Assembly (NCBI RefSeq): GCF_963678635.1
Contig: NC_087062.1
Location: 45,627,348 to 45,650,847, forward strand
Origin: Symsagittifera roscoffensis
Lineage: Eukaryota > Xenacoelomorpha > Acoela > Convolutidae
Direction: 5' to 3'
Length of the DNA stretch: 23,500 bases
Of the stretch, positions 1 to 9,308 are shown one piece after another; positions within the stretch are counted from its first letter, which is position 1; each line of letters starts with the position of its first letter. Below the pieces are notes generated by a model. The model did no database searches, was not told where the DNA came from, and saw only the letters and a program-made list of their open reading frames with translations. The translations under genes were made by a program, and so were the position numbers.

Positions 1-235
1 CATGAGAAGTATAGCTCAATTCTGAGTGGTTGATATTAAATTTGTTGAAAGTTCCATGATTATTGAAGCTCAATTCTGATTGGTTGACATTAAATTGGTT
101 GAAAATTCCATGACTATTACCGCTCGATTCTGATTGGTTGATATCAGAAAAGATAAAAATTTCCTTATAAATAATGTCCAATTCTGATTGTATGATAGCA
201 CAATTTTTGAAAACTTCATGGTTAGATTGGGTGAT
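1..235. repeat. Tandem repeat, period about 55 bp, four degenerate copies
   Basis: The phrase GCTCAATTCTGATTGGTTGA recurs near positions 14, 69, 122 and 177, that is every 53-55 bp. Each copy is followed by a conserved tail resembling ATTAAATTGGTTGAAAATTCC. The last copy is more diverged. The array may extend left beyond the window. Confidence 0.85.
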
Positions 236-420
236 TTTTATTTCAGCTAAGCTAAATAGCATATCCATTCTGATTTTCTTTTGCGTTAAAAACAATTGGT
301 TAATAAATTTGCTGTTTTTATTCACTTTTATTCAATTTTTGAGGCTATTCAACTCTTGTTATCCAAAAATCCAAAAAAAATTGTTTTATTTTAAATGTCC
401 CATTTAATCTTTTTTACTTA

Positions 421-627
421 TTGAGATGCAGTTTTGAATGTGGCAGAGAATACACTCGCTTTCACGCATCAAAACCTCGTAGAACCTGTGGTGCTTTGAA
501 GTGTTCGAACTGCAACGTTCATATTTTTAGTAACGAGGAACTCACTAATCCTTTCAGGAAGAAGGATTGTCAACATAATGTTAAATGTTGTACAGCAGTA
601 CATGTTCCAAGAGAAGGTAAAATTTAA
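421..627 (+). pseudogene. Cys-rich zinc-finger-like ORF, possible Polinton-type DNA polymerase fragment
   Basis: The frame from the TTG at 421 to the TAA at 627 encodes a Cys/His-rich stretch with the pattern FECGRE, TCGALKCSNCN, FSNEEL, KKDCQHN and KCCT. It is therefore a run of CxxC and Cys-His pairs, as in zinc-binding domains. There is no in-frame ATG and the frame stays open upstream, so it is a fragment or an internal exon; GGTAAAATT near 615 could be a splice donor. The spacing of Cys pairs recalls the zinc-binding region of protein-primed family B polymerases of Polintons, which would fit the viral remnant 2.4 kb downstream, but no polymerase catalytic motif is present. An unrelated C2H2-type exon is equally possible. 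Confidence 0.3.
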
Positions 628-1685
628 AATATTTTTTAAAACAAGGAAATTACTATGAATATTAACTTTTACTGAGTCTGAAATACAATTGTGATGAATT
701 TGAAAATTTATAGTAAGAATTATGCAGTTTTTTAATCATTATTCTTGATCTGTCATGTTTTTCTTTTGAAGGGTTTTGATTGACGATACAGACAGCAAAA
801 ATTGAGTTCAAATTGTCGTAAAATTTTCCATGGAATTTGATCCGAAAATCTTTAATCAACAGTAAAAACTCCATTGGTTGCATGCTTGCGGAGACTGTGT
901 TGCAATAAATTTGTTGTAAAAGTGCATAACATACGATAATGAGTGGTTAAGTGTTTGCTTAAAAACTGTAAAAACAACTGGGTATTTGTAAAACATCGAC
1001 TAAATGAAAGGTTTTGTGTCGTTAAAAATTTGAAGTTTTTCTTGTTTAGTGCTTGTAAAAGTTTTCATAGAGCAAGCGTTCTTAAGCAGATAATCGGGTT
1101 TGACTCATTAAGAATTCTGGTTCTCTTTTGTTGTTTTTTGTCGATTTTGAAAAGAAATTGATAACTGACCTGGAAAACATAAAAAATGTAGGTTTTTACT
1201 AAACTTTGAAAATTTCAAGATAATGATATACATCATTCTCAACTAAAAATTTACTCTGTAACAGAAATTAAGATTTGAAACAGCAATTTACACTTATGAG
1301 GTTGAGAAAATCAATTAAAGACTTTTAGCGAAGGATTTATGGTTTTAATTCTGCTTCGGATTGTTGAACGTTCGTTGAAACGATACATTTTTCCATCTAA
1401 AATTCAATTTTTAAATAAAAATTTGTTCAAATTGGGTTAAGTTGGAAGAAAGTAGATGAAACAGAAACTGAGGAAAAACTAGATTGAGATAGAAACTCAA
1501 TTTAATTTATTGGAACTTTTGAGATATTTTCTAAAATTTAGCTTATAAAGTATATCTTGAGAAAAAATCCAACATAAAAAGTCTCAAAGATTTATATTTA
1601 TGTGTAATTCATTAGAAAACTTAGTTATCATTTGATATATAAGGAAACTTTGTATGAAAAACTTGATGTTTTGCGGATAATTTTT
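628..1685. other. AT-rich stretch with no recognised gene
   Basis: The reading frames are short, low in complexity and without recognisable domains. I see no RNA gene, inverted terminal repeat or tandem array here. Confidence 0.5.
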
Positions 1686-2301
1686 GTTACGTAAACCAAA
1701 CTCGCCATCTTTTGGAAGATGATTTATGAAGCATAAATCAAAAACTTGCTTTCAAGATCTATATTTCATTTTTTTTCAATAGAGGTTTTTGCTCAATAAA
1801 AATTGGAATACTGTACAATTGTTCCAGTTTGCAACTTGACTTCTTTTGCTTGATCAATTTTTTGAGACGCGCTCCTTTAGAAGCTTGTAGATATTGTAGA
1901 TGTTAGGAATTAGGTTCCCTTGCGTACATCTACTTCTGAAGGTGGTCAGATTGCAAGTAATAGTGCTGCTCTTAATTTGTTCTTAATTCGTAAAATACAC
2001 CTTATATTCTCATTTTTTACTTATATTTTTGAATGCTTTAATTAGCACCAATTCTTTCACACATGGATATTTTTTAGAAAACTTCCATTATAAATTAAGA
2101 TTAAAAAGCTATTTAATATTTATTTTGCAAGAGAAGTGATGGTTTTGATCTCAAAACTTGTATTTTTGCTTAAATAGTTTACGGTAGCAACTGAACAAGG
2201 GAACCTTGAGCAAGACATTCACATTTTTTATCGTAATATTCAGACGGTATCAGTTCTAATTTCATCTCTGCCAGCAAGTTGTTTGTTCAATTGATACTAT
2301 T
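1686..2301. repeat. Direct repeat, copy 1 of a 663-bp-spaced pair
   Basis: It begins GTTACGTAAACC at 1686 and ends near GTTCAATTGATACT. It is matched almost base for base by 2349-2968, including the block CATCTTTTGGAAGATGATTT and the stretch around AGACGCGCTCCTTTAGAAG. Inside it, AGGTTCCCTTG near 1912 and CAAGGGAACCT near 2199 form an 11-bp inverted repeat, so the unit may be derived from a fold-back element. No ORF is conserved between the copies. Confidence 0.85.
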
Positions 2302-2348
2302 TTCCTCCTTATTTCTCCAGTTCTGACTGAATTTTCTCATTGGGAAAC

Positions 2349-2968
2349 GTTACGTAAACCCAACTCGTCATCTTTTGGAAGATGATTTATGAAGCATAAA
2401 TCAAAAACTTGCTTTCAAGATCTATATTTCTTTATTTTTACAATAGAGGTTTTTGCTCAATAAAAATCGAAATACTATACAATTTTTCCAGTTTGCAACT
2501 TGACTTCCTTTGCTCAATCAATTTTTTGAGACGCGCTCCTTTAGAAGTTTGTAGGTATTGTAGATGTTAGGAACTAGGTTCCCTTGCGTATCTCCACTTC
2601 TGAAGGTGATCAGATTACAAGTAAAAGTGCTGCTCTTAATTTGTTCTTAAATCGTAAAATACACCTTATATTCTCATTTTTTACATATATTTTTGAATGC
2701 TTTAAGTAGCACCAATTCTTTTTCACGTGGATTTTTTTGAGAAAACTTCCGTCATAAATTAAGAATAAGAAGCTATTTAATATTTATTTTGCAAGAGAAG
2801 TGATGGTTTTGATCCCAAAAGTTGTATTTTTGCTTAAATAGTTTACGGTAGCACCTGAACAAAGGAACCTTGAGCAAGACTTTCACATTTTTTATCGTAA
2901 TAATCAGACGGTAACAGATCTAATTTCATCTCTGCCAGCAAATTGTTCGTTCAATTAAAACTAATTTC
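2349..2968. repeat. Direct repeat, copy 2 of a 663-bp-spaced pair
   Basis: This is the second copy of the 1686-2301 unit, with scattered substitutions and small indels. The right arm of the internal inverted repeat has decayed to CAAAGGAACC. Its right edge lies about 20 bp before the start of the 4-kb viral duplication at 2991, and the second viral copy has no equivalent flank. Confidence 0.85.
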
Positions 2969-2990
2969 CAGCTAAATTTTCTAAGAAAAC

Positions 2991-4010
2991 AAGAATAACC
3001 TTAAGACTTGGAAAAAATCTACGGAAAATCAATAAAATTATGTCGCAGAAGCAACAGAGAGATAATCATCAGTTATAAAGAAGATTTTGTTGAATTTGAG
3101 CCAAGATCGAATAAAATTTCCAGAAAAATTCATCCCATTTTTGGTCTTTTTTGACAGTTCAATGTTCATTTTTTATCAAAAATTTTCCCTGAACTGGACA
3201 AAAAAGCCAGTTAATTACCAAAATGAAAGGTTCAAAATGGAAAATTTTTGGTTAAAATTGATTAATTTTTACTTTACTTTCTCAAAAATTACTATATATT
3301 TCACAATTTTCCGGAAGTTTCAGTTTTGATTCTGCTAGTATGAGCCTTTTTTAGCGTTTAGAACATCATTTATTCCGCTTTTCAGCTCAAATTATGCAAA
3401 CTTTATCGTATTTCAATATTTTGAGAAAGAATTTTGGAAAATTTCAGTTTTTTTATTCAAAATTTTGTATCCTTGTCTCAAAATGATGCCAATTAAAATA
3501 CATATTGATCTCATTTTTAAACTCTGTACGTAAGTAAATTTTTTCAATGAGATCAGAAGCAACAATATATTAGCCAAAATTATGAGATTTTTGCAATTTT
3601 TTTCCAAAAACTTGAAATTTTAGCAATTTTTTCCAAAAACCTTGACTTTTTTTTGAAGTTTTAGTAATTTTAGTATAAATTCAGGTAGAGGATTCAAAAA
3701 ACAAGATTATCTGATAAATTGTTTTAAGATCGAATTATAACAAATCTTTTTGTGTTATGATTTTTTTTTTGAACAATTTTCTTTTTTTTGTGATAAAAAT
3801 TCCAAGTTTTTGCCCAAAAAATCTTACCATTGACTTACCATGTAGCAAAAAACTAACTACAAGAACTTCGTTTCGCACAAATCTACACGTAATTAACCTG
3901 TGATCTTTAACAATTAGATAAACGCGCGCCAAAAACTTTGCGGAAAAACTGGACAATTCCACTCAAAAATTAAAAAATTACGTTTTTCTTGTCATTATCT
4001 TACCATCACA
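2991..4010. other. Non-coding left part of viral copy A
   Basis: This kilobase of AT-rich DNA aligns with 6994-8000 but carries no frame conserved between the two copies. The 80-codon frame at 3087-3329, for example, is interrupted in copy B. Near its right end ATCTTACCAT-type phrases recur (around 3825, 4000 and 4015). It could be an internal spacer, a decayed gene or part of a former terminal region. No inverted partner is seen at the other end. Confidence 0.5.
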
Positions 4011-4035
4011 CTGATATCTTACCATCGGTATTCCC

Positions 4036-4132
4036 TATCTTAATACATTGTAGACTCTATACCCAATCTTAATACATAGCATGGCTGACCAGAAATCTAT
4101 AACGTATCTTAATACATGGGGTCAGCCATGCT
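4036..4132 (+). promoter_or_regulatory. Iterated ATCTTAATACAT motif with a 13-bp inverted repeat (copy A)
   Basis: ATCTTAATACAT occurs three times, at 4037-4048, 4066-4077 and 4106-4117. Around the third copy, AGCATGGCTGACC (4078-4090) and GGTCAGCCATGCT (4120-4132) form a perfect 13-bp inverted repeat with a 29-nt loop. The site lies just upstream of the remnant gene block and is preserved in copy B. A regulatory or replication role is inference; it could also be a hairpin scar. Confidence 0.45.
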
Positions 4133-4213
4133 CCTCCCCCCACTTTAGCTCCAACATCTACTACTGGTTCCACTCGTAAGTAGCGAGATAGACAATCGAG
4201 AGGAACTAATGAT

Positions 4214-4456
4214 TATCCGAGACCAACTGTGACAATCCGACAACTGATGAACCCAAAAAGATCAAAACCCTCCTCATGAAAGACTCGACCGGCAACTCTC
4301 AAACCCAAAAAAGACGACAACAACGACGACAATAAGAACTACAAAAGAAAAAAAGAAACGTTTGCGACGTCAACAAAAGAATGGAAATCTTACTATCAGT
4401 GAAGAAAAGAAACTCAAATTAATCAACTCGCAAGAACCAGCTGCATTGGTAGCGTA
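4214..4456 (+). pseudogene. Lys/Arg-rich small ORF remnant (copy A)
   Basis: This is the counterpart of 8220-8499 in copy B. The shared end reads ISEEKKLKLINSQEPAALVA before a TAA. Relative to copy B, a segment of somewhat under 60 bp is missing between CAAACCCAAAA and AAAGACGAC, consistent with deletion between short A-rich matches, and the frame is broken. It lies immediately upstream of the integrase core and could be a remnant of the integrase N-terminal region or a separate basic protein. I do not recognise a family. Confidence 0.35.
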
Positions 4457-4509
4457 AAAATTTGAACAAATGCTACTCAATTTCAACCAATAAAGGTAAA
4501 AGTTTCTGC

Positions 4510-5268
4510 GATCTCAATCATCACATACAAAGTATGGATTGTTACGTAAATTATACCCTCGCCTGAATTTGATCGTTAACGATATCAACGAAATTTGGTC
4601 TCTTGACTTGGCATATATGGATAAATTGGCCAAGTAGAACTGAAGGGTACAATATTCATTAGGTGTTGTCAATTTTCTATCTCGCTACTTGCTAGCAGAA
4701 ACCCTGAAAACCAAATCTGCTAAAGAAACAGCCACAGGTTTCAAAAAAAACGATCAAACAACCCAAAAAATAATTGGGTTGACAAAGGCACAGAGTTAGA
4801 AGTAGAGTTCGAAAAACTATGTACTAAACGGGAAATTATTCATAACACACTACCATTTGAGATAAATCAGCGCTCGCCAAACGAAACATTCGATCGCTCA
4901 AAAGTATTATCTACAAATACTTGGAGTTTGAATGGGCATACAGTTATATTGGAAAATTACAGAGTTTTCTTCACATGATCAACTCACGTGTGAACAGGGG
5001 GGTAACAAAATTAGCTCCAAACAACGTCACGCAAATACATGTGCCGGCTCAAGTATCAATAAATGCAAACAATTCAACAAAATTGATACAAAAACCAAAG
5101 TTTTATGTTGGTGACTATGTGTGAATTGCAAAAACTGACTCGCCTTTTTGAAAAGGTTACAAGCTGATTTTTACAGACGAAGTTTTCGAAACAGTTGCCA
5201 TTCTTACTTTTTTTGCTGCAACATATAGGCTTATTTTTATCAAATCAGTAGATCACACTTTTACAGAA
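4510..5268 (+). pseudogene. Polinton-type DDE integrase remnant (copy A)
   Basis: Polinton integrases are retroviral-type DDE recombinases that insert the element's DNA. Three catalytic regions are visible in three different frames. EIWSLDLAYMDKLAK holds the first Asp (codon 4605-4607). WVDKGTELEVEFEKLC holds the second Asp (4781-4783). ALAKRNIRSLKSIIYKYLE should carry the catalytic Glu but has Lys (AAA, 4879-4881). Further on come INSRVNRG, KLAPNNVTQIHVPA and the chromo/SH3-like C-terminal motif KPKFYVGDYV, followed by in-frame TGA stops at 5122-5124 and 5149-5151. The N-terminal zinc finger is not recognisable. Frameshifts plus the Glu-to-Lys change make it inactive. The reading frame runs on into the minor-capsid remnant without a break, suggesting that the gene boundary was lost. 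Confidence 0.85.
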
Positions 5269-5704
5269 CGATTGGTAAATGAAACAAAAACAAAATTCAA
5301 AGACAAATTTTATTTCAATGCAACAGATTTTGACGAGAATGGTGATTATCACATTGGTTACAAAAGATACCCTCCTTTGATGTATCTTATGAGGGAAACG
5401 AACTGTACAAATCTCATTTCCCATATGACTTAACCAGTGGGACAAGTAATGTTTTTTTGTCAATTTTGACATAATTCAATACCAAACTTTTGGAGATGCA
5501 AAGGTTTCATTGTTATGCGTCATTGATTCAAATAGACGTATCAAAAACGGGTGTTAATTGCAGCATTGAACCTAATCAATGAAAAATTTTCTCTATATTA
5601 CACCAAAAATTTATTCATTTCATCTGTACAATCAATATCCGTACAGTTGCGCAGCAGGTACTGTTAAATTTGTATTGACTCTAAAATTTAAGCGCTTCGA
5701 TTGA
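5269..5704 (+). pseudogene. Minor capsid (penton-like) protein remnant (copy A)
   Basis: The reading passes through FNATDFDENGDYHIGYKRYPP, shifts frame near 5376 to read FDVSYEGNELYKSHFPYDL, then after a stop reads DIIQYQTFGDAKVSLLCVID and ends LTLKFKRFD with a TGA at 5702-5704. From knowledge of the family, a 'GDxxxPLLRVI' strand followed near the C-terminus by 'VxLTLKFKRF' marks the single jelly-roll minor capsid proteins of Polintons and adintoviruses. Its place between integrase and the small core protein fits that gene order. The missing base near 5376 is shared with copy B. Its stop is only 6 nt before the next ATG at 5711. The assignment rests on remembered family patterns. Confidence 0.6.
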
Positions 5705-5710
5705 AAATCA

Positions 5711-6124
5711 ATGGAACAGTATTATGCAAAGCAAGCTTCACTTCCCCATTTCTCTGGACACTACCGGCAACGCGGTAGTGGACTTGGCTCATTGGCTGCT
5801 GGTATTGGTCGTGTTGCTATACCGTTTGAACGATGTGTTATTCTACAGGCTGCGAAAAAATTGGGCAGAGAACTTTTGATGAGTGCAGCGCCTGAATTGA
5901 TTGATGTTGCTGTAAGAAGATGTAATCAAGCCTTGAAAAAAACTGAAACAAAAACTGCATGGAAACAATTCGGTGGTGGTAGACATCGCCGAAAGACACC
6001 ATTGAATGGATTACAAAGAAGATGGTCTGAACGAGCTGAAAAAAGGAAAACAACTATTCAAAGAAAAAGCAGACTAGCGAGAAGTCGTGCAGATTTTTTC
6101 TCAAACACAAAAAGTAATCGCTAA
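5711..6124 (+). CDS. Small basic core/pX-like virion protein, intact ORF (copy A)
   Basis: The 137-codon ORF starts at an ATG 6 nt after the minor-capsid stop and is the only uninterrupted viral gene in the locus. Residues 21-39 form a Gly-rich hydrophobic segment, RGSGLGSLAAGIGRVAIPF, followed by an amphipathic helix-like stretch to about residue 67 (ELLMSAAPELIDVA). Residues 85-125 are strongly Arg/Lys-rich (GGGRHRRKT and onward), and the end reads RADFFSNTKSNR. This layout recalls the small membrane-active/DNA-condensing core proteins (pX/VI-like) encoded next to capsid genes in Polintons and adintoviruses. Two single-base insertions relative to copy B (near 6045 and 6063) change the frame of the C-terminal third, so the true ancestral C-terminus is uncertain. 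Expression is unknown; it may be open only by chance. Confidence 0.6.
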   Translation: MEQYYAKQASLPHFSGHYRQRGSGLGSLAAGIGRVAIPFERCVILQAAKKLGRELLMSAAPELIDVAVRRCNQALKKTETKTAWKQFGGGRHRRKTPLNGLQRRWSERAEKRKTTIQRKSRLARSRADFFSNTKSNR

Positions 6125-6131
6125 TTTGTTA

Positions 6132-6947
6132 ACCAATGAAGCTACCCATAGCTCTCTGGATTTAATTGAAAAACAACCTCTTTTGAATACTTTTGAAAAA
6201 ATTTTTGACCAAAAAATTGGACCTGCTTACTCACCTTAAGATCAAAGTTTGAATTTAAAGCTACTGGTGACCTGCAAAAAATTTATTTGGAAATACGATG
6301 CATAGTAACACAAGCAAATGGAGCTGAGTTAAGATACGACAACACTGATCCTAATCTGTCTGATTCACCGTTCCTCGTAAACAATTTCTTGTATTTGGAA
6401 CATATTTTTATAACAGTAAAGGAGCCAAGGACTTATGGCTCAAGTGTCAGGGATATTGATGTGAAAACAATCCCTCTGCGATAGATGCAGCTGATTTCAC
6501 TTCTCAACGAGAACTGGTCCGCAAATCCAGGGAAGTTTGATTTTAAGGACCTCCTGGAGTTGACTTTTTTACCTGTGACAAGCACTTGTTGATCGGTGTT
6601 ACCATTAGACTTTCCTACAGACACTCTCTTGAAGAATTTCTTATTATATCTGAAGATTCTGCGAAGCATTACAAGCTTCAAATACTCGAAGCGAACCTGA
6701 ATGTTAGAAAATTGATTATGATCGAACATGTGCTCTCTGCCATTGAATCAATTTTGCTCAAAATTCTCCATATCTGCGAAACATACAAATCAAGATGAAA
6801 ATACCAAAATATTTCTTGCAACAGCTGGTCAGCCCAGCTGGCAACAGGAAGATATTTTGGCTATTGAACCGATGAGAGAAGATATAATAGCAATGAACAC
6901 CAATAAAGCATTTCTGTGAACAAACCGAGCGAATTAATTTCATTATT
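6132..6947 (+). pseudogene. Major-capsid-like protein remnant, F54H12.2-type, truncated (copy A)
   Basis: The reading starts near THSSLDLIEK and EKIFDQKIGPAYSP, meets a TAA at 6237-6239 and shifts frame before 6254. It continues with YLEIRCIVTQANGAELRYDN to a TAG at 6482-6484, shifts again near 6570 and reads TIRLSYRHSLEEFLIISEDS. It then shifts near 6800 to FLATAGQPSWQQEDILAIEP and IIAMNTNKAFL. These phrases match the animal protein family known as 'uncharacterized transposon-derived protein F54H12.2', which in adintovirus-like elements occupies the hexon (major capsid) position; that role is inferred. The 3' third, present in copy B, is missing because the copy ends at the tandem junction. 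Confidence 0.75.
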
Positions 6948-6948
6948 C

Positions 6949-6997
6949 TCTTGCTTTCTGCTTTATTCTTGCTTTCAGTATAAAGCAGAAAGCAAGA
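6949..6997. repeat. Perfect palindrome at the tandem-duplication junction
   Basis: TCTTGCTTTCTGCTTTAT (6949-6966) and ATAAAGCAGAAAGCAAGA (6980-6997) are exact reverse complements of 18 bp with a 13-nt spacer. Copy A ends at 6947 and copy B starts at 6994, so the palindrome fills the join and is absent from both outer edges. The spacer repeats TTGCTTTC. Confidence 0.85.
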
Positions 6998-8010
6998 ATA
7001 ACCTTAAAACTTGGAAAAAATTTACGGAAAATCATGAAAATTATGTTGCAGAAGCAACAGAGAAATAATCATCAGTTATGAAGAAGATTTTGTTGAATTT
7101 GAGCCAAGATCGAATAAAATTTCCAGAAAAATTTATCCCATTTTCGGTCATTTTTAGCAGTTTAGTGTTCATTTTTTATCAAAAATTTTCCCTGAACTGG
7201 ACAAAAAACCAGTTAATTACCAAAATGAAAGGTTCAAAATGGAAAATTTTTGGATAAAATTGATTAATTTTTACTTTACTTTCTCGAAAATTACAATTAA
7301 TTTCACATTTTTCCGGAAGTTTCAGTTTTGATTCTGCTATTATGAGCTTTTTTTAGTGTTTAGAACATCATTTATTCCGCTTTTCAGCTCAAATTATGCA
7401 AACTATATCATATTTCAATATTTTGAGAAAAAATTTTGGAAAAGTTCATTTTTTTATTCAAAATTTTGTATCCTTGTCTCAAAATGATGCCAATTAAAAT
7501 ACATTTTGAGCTCATTTTTAATTTCTGTACGTAAGTATATTTTTTCAATGAGATCAGAAGCAACAATATATTAGCCAATATTATGAGATTTCTGCAACTT
7601 TTTTACAAAAACTTGAAATTTTAGCAATTTTTTCCAAAAACCTTGACTTTTTTTTCGAAATTTCAGTAATTTCAGAATAAATTCAGGTAGAGGATTCAAA
7701 AAACAAGATTATCTGATAAATTGTTTTAAGATCGAATTATAACAAATCTTTTTGTGTTATGAAGTTATTTTGAAAAATTTTCATTTTTTGTGATCAAGTT
7801 TTTGCCCAAAAAATCTTACCATTGACTTACCATGTAGCAAAAAACTAACAAAAAGAACTTCGTTCCGCACAAATCTACACGTAATTAACCTGTGATATTT
7901 AACAATTAGATAACGCGCGCCAAAAACTTTGCGGAAAAACTGGACAATTCCACTCAAAAATTAAAAAATTTCGTTTTTCTTATTATTTTCTTACCATCAC
8001 ACTGAAACCT
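6994..8010. other. Non-coding left part of viral copy B
   Basis: It aligns with 2991-4010 with many single-base changes and small gaps. No frame is preserved in both copies, arguing against a protein under selection before the duplication. TCTTACCATC-like phrases recur near its right end, as in copy A. Confidence 0.5.
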
Positions 8011-8027
8011 TACCATCGGTATTCCCT

Positions 8028-8123
8028 ATCTTAATACATTGTAGACTCTATACCCAATCTTAATACATAGCATGGCTGACCAGCAATCTAAAACGTATCT
8101 TAATACATGGGGTCAGCTATGCT
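8028..8123 (+). promoter_or_regulatory. Iterated ATCTTAATACAT motif with inverted repeat (copy B)
   Basis: The same three motif copies are kept as in copy A. The inverted repeat AGCATGGCTGACC (8069-8081) and GGTCAGCTATGCT (8111-8123) carries one mismatch. Function is inference. Confidence 0.45.
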
Positions 8124-8219
8124 CCTCCCCCCACTTTAGCTCCAACATCTACTACTGGTTCCACTCCTAAGTAGCGAGATAGACAATCGAGAGGAACTAA
8201 TGATTATCTGAGACCAATT

Positions 8220-8499
8220 GTGACAGTCCGACAACTGATGAACCGAAAAGATCAAAATCCTTCTCATGAAAGACTCGACCGGCAACTCTCAAACCCAAAA
8301 CCAAGCAATCCGACAAAAGAAAAATCCAGAAAAAATAGTTCTTTTCCCACAAAAGACGACAACAACGACGATAATAAGAACTACAAAAGAAAAAAAGAAA
8401 CGTTTGCGACGTCAACAAAAGAATAGAAATTTTACTATCAGTGAAGAAAAGAAAATCAAAATAATCAACTCGCAAGAACCAGCTGCATTGGTAGCGTAA
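8220..8499 (+). pseudogene. Lys/Arg-rich small ORF remnant (copy B)
   Basis: Two overlapping frames are open: 8220-8426 from a GTG, Asn/Lys/Asp-rich, and 8266-8499 from an ATG. The second is the one conserved with copy A at its end: KKRLRRQQKNRNFTISEEKK, then INSQEPAALVA before a TAA. The basic composition would suit a nucleic-acid-binding tail. It sits 40 nt before the first recognisable integrase-related sequence and may be an N-terminal piece of that gene. No family recognised. Confidence 0.35.
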
Positions 8500-8539
8500 A
8501 AATTTGAACAAATGCTACTCATTTCCAACCAAAAAAGGT

Positions 8540-9308
8540 AAAAGTTTCTGCGATCTCAATCTTCACATACAAAGTATGGATTGTTTGAAAAGTATACCCT
8601 CGCCTGATATTGATCGTTAACGATATCAACGAAATTTGGTCTCATGACTTGGCATATATGGATAAATTGGCCAAGTAGAACTGAAGGGTACAATATTCAT
8701 TAGGTGTTGTCAATTTTCTATCTCGCTACTTACTAGCACAAACCCTGAAAACCAAATCTGCTAGACAAACAGCCAAAGGTTTCAAAAAAACGATCAAACA
8801 ACCCAAAAAATAATTGGGTTGACAAAGGCACAGAGTTAGAAGTAGAGTTCGAAAAACTATGTACTAAACGGGAAATTATTCATAACACACTACCATTTGA
8901 GATAAATCAGCGCTCGCCGAACGGAACAATCGATCGCTCAAAAGTATTATCTACAAATACTTGGAGTTTGAATGGGCATACAGTTATATTGGAAAATTAC
9001 AGAGTTGTCTTCAGACGATCAACTCACGTGTGAACAGGGTAACAAATATAGCTCCAAACAACGTCACGCAAATACATGTGCCGGCTCAAGTTTCGATAAA
9101 TGCAAACAATTCAACAAAATTGATACAAAAACCAAAGTTTTATGTTGGTGACTATGTGCGAATTGCAAAAACTGACTCGCCTTTTAGAAAAGGTTACAAG
9201 CTGATTTTTACAGACGAAGTTTTCGAAACAGTTGCCATTCTTACTGTTTTTCCTGCAACATATAGGCTTATTTTTATCACATCAGTAGAGCACACTTTTA
9301 CAGAATGA
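8540..9308 (+). pseudogene. Polinton-type DDE integrase remnant (copy B)
   Basis: The catalytic triad residues are all present but not in one frame. The first Asp is in HDLAYMDKLAK (codon 8646-8648), the second in WVDKGTELEVEFEKLC (8821-8823), and the Glu in ALAERNNRSLKSIIY (GAA, 8919-8921). The last part is continuously open from 8901 to the TGA at 9306-9308. It carries INSRVNRVT, IAPNNVTQIHVPA and the C-terminal KPKFYVGDYVRIAKTD and RKGYKLIFTDEVFETV, typical of the chromo/SH3-like domain of Polinton integrases. Nonsense codons and at least two frameshifts lie upstream, including a TAG after DKLAK that is shared with copy A. The gene is inactive but less degraded at the catalytic Glu and C-terminus than copy A. 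Confidence 0.88.

Larger units (their letters stand above)
2991..6947 (+). mobile_element. Polinton/Maverick-like endogenous virus remnant, tandem copy A
   Basis: A block of about 3.96 kb from AAGAATAACC to TTCATTATT is repeated at 6994-10988, roughly nine bases in ten identical by eye. In order it holds non-coding DNA, an iterated motif with an inverted repeat, a Lys-rich ORF, a DDE integrase remnant, a minor-capsid remnant, an intact small core-protein ORF and a major-capsid-like remnant cut off at the right edge. Integrase plus capsid genes is the hallmark of Polintons and the related adintoviruses. No terminal inverted repeat, polymerase, ATPase or protease is visible, so this is a partial element. 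Confidence 0.85.

Noticed and set aside
1-235. 55-bp repeats as a possible CRISPR array
   Set aside because: The whole unit is repeated without unique spacers and the setting is eukaryotic; it is an ordinary tandem repeat.
3087-3329. 80-codon frame in the non-coding part of viral copy A
   Set aside because: It is not preserved in copy B and is dominated by Phe/Lys from AT-rich sequence.
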